Assembly: GCA_947489685.1 (NCBI GenBank)
Contig: CANLEM010000001.1
Location: 558,001 to 622,000, forward strand
Direction: 5' to 3'
Origin: an uncultured Aquimarina sp.
GTDB lineage: Bacteria > Bacteroidota > Bacteroidia > Flavobacteriales > Flavobacteriaceae
DNA length: 64,000 bases
The stretch's first letter is position 1. The number at the start of each line of letters is the position of its first letter. Below are positions 26,915-33,562 of the stretch, one piece after another. A model generated the notes under the pieces. It had not been told where the DNA came from, searched no databases, and worked only from the letters and a program-made list of their open reading frames with translations. A program made the translations under genes and the position numbers.

Positions 26915-29107
26915 TTAAACCAGTATATGTTGACACTCTTTGTTTAATTGACTCCAAAAATCGCTATAAAAATTAGAGGTTAACATGAGTTCTTGATGAG
27001 AACCAGAAATTTTGGTCTCTCCTTCTTCTATGATATAAATACGATCGGCAATTTTGGGTAAAGAATGAAGTCGATGAGAGATAAATATAATCCCTATTTT
27101 TTTCTTAATATTAGTGAGAAGTTCTAACGAGAACTGTTCTGTTTTTCGATCCATAGCCGAAGTGTATTCGTCTAAAATTAATAGTTGAGGTTGCTTATAT
27201 AATACCCTGGCTAGTGCTAATATTTGTTTTTGTCCCCCAGATAGGTTGATGCCTTCTTCTCCCAAAATCGTCATATATCCTTGCGGAAACTGTTTTATAA
27301 ATTGATCAAAACCATAATCTGAGCAAAACTTAAGTATGTTTTCGGGAGTGTCAGAAGAGCCAAGAGCAATATTATCCAAAACAGTGCCATTAAAAATATG
27401 AATATGCTGTTCGATTACCCCAATATGATCTCGCCAAGATGTTAGTGAAATATCGTTTAAATTATGATTTTGATTAATAACGATATCCCCGTTTTCGGGC
27501 GAATAAAATTTTTGAATGATTTGTCCTAATGTGCTTTTCCCGCTTCCACTTTCTCCTGCGATGGCAATACATTCTCCCTTGGTTACATTTAATGAGATAT
27601 TTTTGAGCAGTTGACTTCTGCCAGCAAAACGATAAGAGAGATTATGAATAGCAAGAGAGGTAAAATCTTGAAGTGTATACGTTCCTTTTTCTTCTTTTTT
27701 AATTGAAGTAAACTCATACATTCTATTAAAAGCAACTGTAGCTTCGTTTATAGGTATGGCAATCAAAGCCAAACTGGCTACCGAAGGTAATAAAGAACCT
27801 GCAATGCCGAGTATTGCCATTAATTCTCCTAGTTGTAATGTATTATGATATACTTTAAGAGAGGTGAAAGTCAATATTCCTATTAAGAAGAGTACGCCAA
27901 AAATACCTGAAAACAAGGATAATCTAATATTTATTTGTCCCAACGCAAATACCTTGTCTTGATAATTTCCGTAAATGATTTTGTTGATTCGTTGAAATAT
28001 AGATTGTTTGTTATTGTTTTTTATAGTTGCAATTCCATTCATGGTCGCGATATAATTACTTTGACTATGGGCTTTGGTTTGCATCACTTCCTTTTGAGTG
28101 CGGATAATTTTTTGATTAAAACCGTAAATAAGTATGAAATAAAATGGCAAACTTATAGAAGCTATCAGTCCTGTTTGCCACGAATAGTAGAATAAGAAAC
28201 CCAAAGATACAATAGAGATGAGTAAGTTAACAATAAAAGAATTTGCAATAGTGTGTATCACCCCCTGTATTCTTTGGGTATCATTAAGTCTTGAAACCAG
28301 TTCTCCAATTTTGCGAGTATCGAAAAAAGGTTTGGGTAGATGTAATAACGAAGAATAGAAACGATCTATAATACGGTTGTTAAAATCCTTTTTTTGACGT
28401 ATCAAAAAATAAGATCTAAGCACAGTAAAAAGTGTTTTTACAATCAGTAAAAAACCTACCAAAACAATTCCGGTAATAAGCTTGTTTATATTGTGTGCAG
28501 GCAATATGTCATCAATCAGTTTTTGAGAAAAAACAGCCAGAGTCATACCAAATAAAGCCGTAAACAACCCTAATAAAACACTAAAAAAAAGTAAGTTATA
28601 ATCTTCTTTAATTAATTGAATAAACCATTTTTTCTTGGCCTGCGTTTCTTTTTCGATCTCTACAAAGTTTTCGTTGGTAGCGAGTGCAAGGCATGTTTTA
28701 GATTTCCAGATGGTGTCTAATTGGTTTTCGGTATAGTATGCTATTCCTTTCGCAGGGTCTCCAATAATAAACTTCCCTTTCTCATAACCATAACAAACTA
28801 CATAATGTTGTAATTTCTTGTCAATTATTACATGTAAAATTAAGGGGGTTTCGTGATTTTTTAATGCTTCAATATCGGCCTCACATCCTTGAGCTGTAAA
28901 TCCTAGTTGATTTGCAGATTGATATAAACCCAATAAAGTGGTTCCTTGTTTAGTAGTACCGCTAAGGTCTCGTAGTTTTTCTAAGGAGTGGTTACCTTTA
29001 TAAAATTTTATGATCGATAATAAACAAGCTACACCACAATCACTTTGATCTTGTTGTAGAACGAATGTTTTTTGAATCAGGTTTTTATCAAGATTTTTAT
29101 TTTTCAT
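26915..29107 (-). CDS. Peptidase-containing ABC transporter (C39 bacteriocin exporter)
   Basis: A 730-residue PCAT that removes double-glycine leaders and exports the peptide. The N-terminal C39 peptidase domain has Cys24 in QSDCGVACLL, His101 in LQHYVVC and Asp117 in GDPAKG. Six membrane helices (about 165-440) follow, then the ATPase with Walker A GESGSGKST, signature LSGGQKQ and Walker B LLILDEY. It is the last gene of the minus-strand precursor operon and should process the GG leaders of the two peptides encoded upstream, and perhaps the two plus-strand precursors. No membrane-fusion protein gene is visible nearby. Confidence 0.95.
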   Translation of the reverse strand: MKNKNLDKNLIQKTFVLQQDQSDCGVACLLSIIKFYKGNHSLEKLRDLSGTTKQGTTLLGLYQSANQLGFTAQGCEADIEALKNHETPLILHVIIDKKLQHYVVCYGYEKGKFIIGDPAKGIAYYTENQLDTIWKSKTCLALATNENFVEIEKETQAKKKWFIQLIKEDYNLLFFSVLLGLFTALFGMTLAVFSQKLIDDILPAHNINKLITGIVLVGFLLIVKTLFTVLRSYFLIRQKKDFNNRIIDRFYSSLLHLPKPFFDTRKIGELVSRLNDTQRIQGVIHTIANSFIVNLLISIVSLGFLFYYSWQTGLIASISLPFYFILIYGFNQKIIRTQKEVMQTKAHSQSNYIATMNGIATIKNNNKQSIFQRINKIIYGNYQDKVFALGQINIRLSLFSGIFGVLFLIGILTFTSLKVYHNTLQLGELMAILGIAGSLLPSVASLALIAIPINEATVAFNRMYEFTSIKKEEKGTYTLQDFTSLAIHNLSYRFAGRSQLLKNISLNVTKGECIAIAGESGSGKSTLGQIIQKFYSPENGDIVINQNHNLNDISLTSWRDHIGVIEQHIHIFNGTVLDNIALGSSDTPENILKFCSDYGFDQFIKQFPQGYMTILGEEGINLSGGQKQILALARVLYKQPQLLILDEYTSAMDRKTEQFSLELLTNIKKKIGIIFISHRLHSLPKIADRIYIIEEGETKISGSHQELMLTSNFYSDFWSQLNKECQHILV

Positions 29108-29192
29108 AGTACCGTTTTTTAGAAAGGAACATACCAGTGATCGTCTTTTCTCACAAATCAGCTCACTGGTTTTTGCCCCTTCATATATAGGT

Positions 29193-29708
29193 TTACTTTA
29201 AAGCTTTTTGTAGACCGCTTATAGTAAGCTGGCCTTTGTGTTTTTTTATCAATTTTTGGTCTTGATCATAGATTAGCAAATAAGGAACTGAAGTAGCACC
29301 GAAACGAGTGGTAAAATCATCTCGTTTATCAGATAAAAAAGTAATGTTATCATAGTTGTCAAGTTGGTATTGTTTTGAAAAAGTTTTGATTTCATCTATA
29401 GTCTCTATCGAAACAAAAATGAGTTGAACGTTATTAAACTTATCAATATGTTCTTTAATTAATTTTGCTTCATTCTGGCAGTAATCACACCCGCTATTGA
29501 AATAGATAAAAATGGTTTGCTGTTTTTTTTTGAGATCCTTATTTGTAAATGCTTTTCCTTTTAGGTTTTCGAATAGAAAATCAGGTAGTGTCTGTAGTGT
29601 ATTTTCTATTTTTGTTTTTGAACTAATTTTTGCAGATACTTGATATCCCAGAAAGGAGAACAAAGACACTCCAAAACCTACAATAAGGATTTTAATAGAC
29701 TTTTTCAT
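29193..29708 (-). CDS. Membrane-anchored thioredoxin-like protein (TlpA/peroxiredoxin-like)
   Basis: A 171-residue protein with an N-terminal signal anchor (about 5-26) and a thioredoxin-fold domain of the TlpA/AhpC-TSA type. The active site is FNSGCDYC (Cys74, Cys77) and the cis-Pro motif is TSVPYLLIY. It probably works in the periplasm on thiols or disulfides. Its place between the precursor genes and the exporter, in one operon, suggests that it oxidises, reduces or reshuffles the cysteines of the exported peptides. The family is often found with bacteriocin-like loci in Bacteroidota (general knowledge, not tested here). Confidence 0.85.
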   Translation of the reverse strand: MKKSIKILIVGFGVSLFSFLGYQVSAKISSKTKIENTLQTLPDFLFENLKGKAFTNKDLKKKQQTIFIYFNSGCDYCQNEAKLIKEHIDKFNNVQLIFVSIETIDEIKTFSKQYQLDNYDNITFLSDKRDDFTTRFGATSVPYLLIYDQDQKLIKKHKGQLTISGLQKALK

Positions 29709-29738
29709 AGTACATATGTGTTGAATATTGAACCTAAT

Positions 29739-30371
29739 TTAGTTTGCATTGAGACTAATGAACATAATGGCAACTACCCATATCAATAATGCAGATCCAT
29801 AACTGCTGGCAACAATTTTTAACGCTTTATCTGTAGATACTTTGATTTCTTTACCAATAAGATAAGCGAGTGCGATCCAATAGATAAGCTCAAAAAGATT
29901 AAGTGTCTGAAACGGATATAAAAACCAAGGAGACAATCCTTCATGACCTACAATGCTTAATGCCGATAAGGGGTAAAAATGTTGTATGTCTTCTAGAGTA
30001 TATACTTCCTGTGAGCTAAACCATATTAGTTTAATAATGCCTACACCGATGAATATGAACTCACTTTTGGTCACTATTGTAAATGTTCTTTTAAAGGTGA
30101 TTTGTTGGTTAAAGAAAAATAACCCCATATAAAGTGCTGAGCTAATTAAACCTATCTTGAGGAATAAAAAGATTGGGATAAAAATATAGCTTGACCACTG
30201 CCATTTCTTATTGAATTCAAAGGCTTCCTTGATTTGATCTTGTGTCATTTTTTCAGATAGACTACTTATCAATAATTCATCTGTGTTTAATATAGTATTG
30301 GAGATGATAGTTATTAAGCATGTAATCAAACACAATAGAAGAAAGATTGTTTTGGAATTTAATTTTATCAT
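29739..30371 (-). CDS. Polytopic membrane protein of the peptide-export operon, function unknown
   Basis: A 210-residue protein with about five hydrophobic segments (starting with TIFLLLCLITCLITIISNTI). It begins 82 bp after the stop of the first peptide gene, behind a hairpin, and ends 30 bp before the thioredoxin-like gene. No family is recognised; the topology resembles small Yip1-like membrane proteins. Being locked between the precursors and the maturation/export genes, it is a candidate self-immunity protein or exporter accessory, which is inference from position. Confidence 0.75.
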   Translation of the reverse strand: MIKLNSKTIFLLLCLITCLITIISNTILNTDELLISSLSEKMTQDQIKEAFEFNKKWQWSSYIFIPIFLFLKIGLISSALYMGLFFFNQQITFKRTFTIVTKSEFIFIGVGIIKLIWFSSQEVYTLEDIQHFYPLSALSIVGHEGLSPWFLYPFQTLNLFELIYWIALAYLIGKEIKVSTDKALKIVASSYGSALLIWVVAIMFISLNAN

Positions 30372-30398
30372 TGTATTGCTTTTTTAACTGTTAAAAGC

Positions 30399-30421
30399 AA
30401 GAGGGAGAGAATCTCCCTCTT
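30399..30421 (-). promoter_or_regulatory. Intercistronic hairpin after the precursor genes, possible partial terminator
   Basis: AAGAGGGAGA / TCTCCCTCTT form a perfect 10-bp stem with a 3-base loop between the first peptide gene and the membrane-protein gene. On the transcribed strand it is followed by GCTTTTAAC, only a weak U-tract. Such a hairpin would raise precursor mRNA relative to the downstream transport genes. Confidence 0.6.
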
Positions 30422-30453
30422 AACTTGCTTCTTGAGTGAATTACTCCTTAGTT

Positions 30454-30636
30454 TTACCCTTCTGCACATTCCATTGCATTGTCTACAAAAGAAAGCCCAG
30501 CAGCAAGACCAGTTGCAATTCCAAGTCCGATTGGAGTAATAAAAGTACTCGCAACCATACCAATAAATGCACCTACCATACCGATACATCCACCTCCATT
30601 AATGTTTTCCATTTTGTTTACTTCTAAATTTTTCAT
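30454..30636 (-). CDS. Bacteriocin-like precursor peptide with double-glycine leader (peptide 1)
   Basis: A 60-residue peptide when started at the ATG at 30636; a longer frame upstream would include the conserved leader region as coding. The leader MKNLEVNKMENINGG ends in the GG cut by C39 peptidases. The predicted mature part is about 45 residues, rich in Gly, Ala, Ile and Met, with membrane-active character (TPIGLGIATGLAAG) and two Cys (17 and 57) at its ends, which could close a disulfide ring. The leader is nearly the same as that of the neighbouring peptide 2. The exporter gene lies in the same operon. Confidence 0.88.
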   Translation of the reverse strand: MKNLEVNKMENINGGGCIGMVGAFIGMVASTFITPIGLGIATGLAAGLSFVDNAMECAEG

Positions 30637-30657
30637 AATGTTTGATTTAATATTATA

Positions 30658-30691
30658 ATTGCTTACTCTATTCTTGGTTTTCAGCTGCCCC
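30658..30691 (-). repeat. 34-bp conserved 5' element upstream of peptide 1
   Basis: Matches 30905-30938 at about 30 of 34 bases and sits 21 bp before the peptide 1 ATG. On the minus strand it contains AGCTGAAAACCAA followed by AGAGTA. Its conservation next to two otherwise diverged mature regions suggests a promoter, operator or leader RNA function. Confidence 0.65.
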
Positions 30692-30728
30692 AATTAATTT
30701 TTACATTATTTCAAAATGATGATAATGC

Positions 30729-30887
30729 TTAATCCTGACATTCAAGTGCCATGACTATAATTCCTGACCCTCCTACAACTGGATTTAATGCTGCGGTACC
30801 TACAACAAGTAGTGCTACACCTGCTGCACAGCCCCAAAAACCACCACCTGTTAATTTTTCCATTTTGTGAACTTCTAAATTTTTCAT
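30729..30887 (-). CDS. Bacteriocin-like precursor peptide with double-glycine leader (peptide 2)
   Basis: A 52-residue peptide, short enough to be missed by default gene calling. Leader MKNLEVHKMEKLTGG is homologous to that of peptide 1 (12 of 15 positions by eye). The mature part is about 37 residues, Gly/Ala/Val-rich and hydrophobic (AAGVALLVVGTAALNP), with Cys20 near the start and Cys50 in the ending ALECQD; peptide 1 likewise ends with a Cys close to its C-terminus. The two might act together as a two-peptide bacteriocin. First gene of the minus-strand operon leading to the C39 exporter. Confidence 0.85.
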   Translation of the reverse strand: MKNLEVHKMEKLTGGGFWGCAAGVALLVVGTAALNPVVGGSGIIVMALECQD

Positions 30888-30904
30888 TTTTAATTATTTT
30901 AATT

Positions 30905-30938
30905 ATTGCCTACTCTGTTATTGGTTTTCAGCTTCCCC
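30905..30938 (-). repeat. 34-bp conserved 5' element upstream of peptide 2
   Basis: The partner of 30658-30691, placed 17 bp before the peptide 2 ATG. The four differences are scattered, so the block has been conserved longer than the DNA around it. Confidence 0.65.
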
Positions 30939-31001
30939 GTTTTTTGATTGATTCAAATATAGAGTTGAGATAGAGGGTTTTACAAGTGAAGTACATCAGG
31001 A

Positions 31002-31025
31002 TTCATGAAAACGTACCTTGGTTTC
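31002..31025 (+). promoter_or_regulatory. Candidate regulator-binding motif, copy A
   Basis: TTCATGAAAACGTACC followed by GTTTC. It recurs with one 1-base gap at 32933-32955 (TTCATGAAAACGGAC then GTTTC). Copy A is 115 bp upstream of peptide 2; copy B is 70 bp upstream of the plus-strand precursors. The encoded AraC-type regulator between them is the obvious candidate to bind both. Confidence 0.5.
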
Positions 31026-31213
31026 CGGGAATTCGTAGAAGCTATGTTTTTACAATAAATGGTGTTCTATGTTGCTACTTTATAAGGTTTTAGAGTATAT
31101 TGTAAAGATGAAAACATCTATTATGAGTATTGATAATATGGTATACGTTTTGTGAGATGTTTATTTAGAATTACTATCTATTTATATAAAATAAATTGAA
31201 TTATTTTAGCCAT

Positions 31214-32908
31214 ATGAAGAAAACATACGCACTACTATTTCTTTTTTTGTTTTATGGGTTGTATGCATTCCCATTTCAAGAGATCGTACCAAATGGGGTA
31301 CATGATTCACTTTTAAACAAAACGTTTCAAGAGCTTAATGCATCTTTGGCAAGAAGTATGAATGATACCATTACTTTTAAAAAGTATGCAAAAGCTATTT
31401 TGATAAAAGGAAAAAAAGAAAAAGATACTGCTCAAATCTTAAATGGATTTTATTTTTTATCCTTAATCAATACAGATCAAAATTTAGTTTTTCAATACGC
31501 GGATAGCATAATTAAAATTGGAGAAAAGGTAAAAAATGATCGTTTTGTTGGAATGAGTTTTTTAACCAAAGGAAAATATCTTTTTACTAAAAGGAAATTT
31601 AATCCGGCATTGGATAATTTTCTTAATGCAAAAAAATATCTCAAAAATTTCCCTAGACCCAATTATTTTAATGAACATAATATAGGGGTGTTAAAAAGTA
31701 GGATAGGAGATTATGCTGATGCTCATGAAATTTTTAAAGAAAACTGGAAAATCATAAGTAAACCAAAAGCTAACTTTACTAATAATAGTTATCTACTTTC
31801 ATTGTTTTCTCTAGCAGATAGTTACCACCGAATTAAAAAATTTGATTCTACAACTTATTATAATTCTTTAGGTATAGATGAATCACTTCGACTAAAAAAT
31901 CAAACAAAATATTATCAATTTATACTAAACGAAGGAATTAATCAATATCATCTCGAAAATTATACAGCAAGCCATGATAGTGTTTTTAAGGTTTTAAATG
32001 ATTTTAAAAATAAATTGGATATTCCTAATTTGATTTTTGCATATCAATATTGTGGAAAAAATTTAATGAAACGTAAAAATGAAGATGACGCAATAGTGTG
32101 TTTTAAAAAAGTGGATTCATTGTTTAACGTTATTAATGATATTCATCCTGAAACTAGAGATTCGTATGAGTATTTGATCAACTATTATAAATCCAAAAAT
32201 GACCTTCCAAATCAACTGAAATACGTTACCCAACTTTTAAAAGTCGATAGTATATTAAATACAAACAATCAATATTTAGGTAAAAGAATAGCAAAATTAT
32301 ATGATACTCCTAAATTAATTGAAGAAAAAGAAATTATCATAAATAAACTAGAGAGTAAAAATAGTTTAACGTCAAACGGACTGTTTGTTGTGTTGACCCT
32401 GCTCGTAATTAGTACAATTGGATTATTTTATTTTTACCGTAGACAAAAAATTCTAAAAAAGCGATTTTTGAATTTAGTGAAAGAAGATGGTGAGAATACT
32501 AAGCAAACGAATCATCTAAATGCAAATAAATCAAAAATCCCTGATGACGTTGTTTCCGGTATTTTATCCAAATTAGAGCTTTTTGAAAAGAGTGATCGAT
32601 TTTTGGATACTAGTATTACACTAAATGATTTAGCAAAACAATTTGACACAAATTCTAAATATTTATCTAAAACTATCAATACCTATAAGAACAAAAACTT
32701 TAGTGTATATGTAAATGAACTAAGGGTGCATTATGTTGTAGAAAGAATAAAGGGGGATAGTAAATTTCGGAATTATACAATTAAGGCGATTTCTAATGAA
32801 ATAGGGTTTAATACTACACAAGCGTTTTCTAAGGCGTTTCATAAAACCACAGGGATTTACCCATCCTATTTTATAAGAAATGTCGAAAAGTTAATGGATA
32901 AAAATTGA
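31214..32908 (+). CDS. Membrane-anchored TPR regulator with C-terminal AraC-type HTH
   Basis: A 564-residue protein from the ATG at 31214 (a TTG 18 bp upstream adds little). An N-terminal signal/anchor (MKKTYALLFLFLFYGLYAFP) leads to a TPR-like periplasmic region (about 30-380), then one membrane helix (about 393-414, LFVVLTLLVISTIGLFYFY). The cytoplasmic C-terminus carries an AraC-type two-helix-turn-helix domain (about 460-560) with ITLNDLAKQFDTNSKYLSKTIN and KAISNEIGFNTTQAFSKAFHKTTG. This is a one-component sensor type of Bacteroidota. Flanked by both precursor operons, it likely senses an envelope signal and controls them. Confidence 0.88.
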   Translation: MKKTYALLFLFLFYGLYAFPFQEIVPNGVHDSLLNKTFQELNASLARSMNDTITFKKYAKAILIKGKKEKDTAQILNGFYFLSLINTDQNLVFQYADSIIKIGEKVKNDRFVGMSFLTKGKYLFTKRKFNPALDNFLNAKKYLKNFPRPNYFNEHNIGVLKSRIGDYADAHEIFKENWKIISKPKANFTNNSYLLSLFSLADSYHRIKKFDSTTYYNSLGIDESLRLKNQTKYYQFILNEGINQYHLENYTASHDSVFKVLNDFKNKLDIPNLIFAYQYCGKNLMKRKNEDDAIVCFKKVDSLFNVINDIHPETRDSYEYLINYYKSKNDLPNQLKYVTQLLKVDSILNTNNQYLGKRIAKLYDTPKLIEEKEIIINKLESKNSLTSNGLFVVLTLLVISTIGLFYFYRRQKILKKRFLNLVKEDGENTKQTNHLNANKSKIPDDVVSGILSKLELFEKSDRFLDTSITLNDLAKQFDTNSKYLSKTINTYKNKNFSVYVNELRVHYVVERIKGDSKFRNYTIKAISNEIGFNTTQAFSKAFHKTTGIYPSYFIRNVEKLMDKN

Positions 32909-32932
32909 CAGATTATGTGTTTTTACTACGAT

Positions 32933-32955
32933 TTCATGAAAACGGACTAAGTTTC
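32933..32955 (+). promoter_or_regulatory. Candidate regulator-binding motif, copy B
   Basis: TTCATGAAAACGGAC followed by GTTTC, matching copy A at 31002. It lies 25 bp after the regulator stop codon and 70 bp before the first plus-strand precursor, where an activator site would be expected. Confidence 0.5.
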
Positions 32956-33024
32956 TTTATTTGACTATCAATAGTTTACTAATTTATTTAATTTTAAGCA
33001 GTGTTTAACAATAAAAGATTAATA

Positions 33025-33225
33025 ATGAAAAAAAAGAAATTAAGTATTAAGAAATTTCGGGTGGCAAAGTTAAATTCGTTAGGGTCAATAAAGGGTGGAG
33101 GAAATACCAACCAAGTTGAATGTATTACCAATGAAAGTGGATGTATTACTGATGGAGACGCAATGTCTGGACTAGAATGCACATGGTCTGTAGTTGGACC
33201 GTGTCTAATAGACGTTGGGCCATAA
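33025..33225 (+). CDS. Cys-rich precursor peptide with lanthipeptide-type leader (peptide 3)
   Basis: A 66-residue peptide from the ATG at 33025; a GTG at 33001 gives eight further residues. The leader MKKKKLSIKKFRVAKLNSL continues to a GG at 24-25, the style of Bacteroidota RiPP and class I lanthipeptide leaders (KKLSLKKFxVAKLN...IKGG). The core has four Cys (33, 40, 52, 60), several Ser and Thr, and ends in VGP. MSGLECTWS is shared with peptide 4. No lanthionine, radical-SAM or other modifying enzyme is nearby, whereas two disulfide-type proteins are. Confidence 0.85.
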   Translation: MKKKKLSIKKFRVAKLNSLGSIKGGGNTNQVECITNESGCITDGDAMSGLECTWSVVGPCLIDVGP

Positions 33226-33268
33226 TATTCTTCATTTTAAATAACATAGAAATTTTAAGTATTAAACA

Positions 33269-33448
33269 ATGGAAAAAAAGAAATTAAGTATTAAGAAATT
33301 TCAAGTAGCAAAATTAAATTCGTTAGAATCAATAAAAGGAGGAATGCATTCGGGTCAATCAACATGTACTGAACCAGAACCAATGTCTGGACTTGAATGC
33401 ACATGGTCGTTACCTATGTTTTGTATAAAACCAATAGTTGGGCCATGA
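33269..33448 (+). CDS. Cys-rich precursor peptide with lanthipeptide-type leader (peptide 4)
   Basis: A 59-residue peptide easily missed because of its size. Its leader differs from that of peptide 3 at only a few positions (MEKKKLSIKKFQVAKLNSL, then GG at 24-25). The core is shorter and keeps MSGLECTWS (39-47) and the terminal VGP, with Cys33, Cys44 and Cys52, an odd number. The two genes are a tandem duplication, 43 bp apart; their leader DNA is still almost identical while the cores have diverged. A strong terminator follows. Confidence 0.85.
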   Translation: MEKKKLSIKKFQVAKLNSLESIKGGMHSGQSTCTEPEPMSGLECTWSLPMFCIKPIVGP

Positions 33449-33496
33449 TATATTTTTAATATTATTTTAGCATAAGTATATAACAAATTTTAATAA

Positions 33497-33540
33497 AGAT
33501 GGATTTTGTTCTTAGAACAAAATCCATCTTTATATTTTTA
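33497..33540. terminator. Strong bidirectional terminator
   Basis: AGATGGATTTTGTTCT (33497-33512) and its exact reverse complement (33514-33529) form a 16-bp stem, followed by TTATATTTTT. A-rich DNA lies on the left. It ends the precursor transcript and can also serve the convergent VKOR gene. Confidence 0.9.
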
Positions 33541-33562
33541 TATCAGTAGTACTTACTATAAA

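Larger units (their letters stand above)
30888..31213. other. Divergent control region between precursor operon and regulator gene
   Basis: About 325 bp without a gene. It holds the 34-bp element of peptide 2 and the TTCATGAAAACG motif at 31002-31025, and must contain the promoters of both the minus-strand operon and the plus-strand regulator. Confidence 0.6.

Noticed and set aside
30368..30589. A Cys-rich 73-codon minus-strand frame overlapping peptide 1
   Set aside because: It is another frame of the peptide 1 gene and the hairpin behind it; the Gly and Ala codons of the peptide read as Cys, Tyr and Trp in this frame. The leader homology with peptide 2 fixes the true frame.
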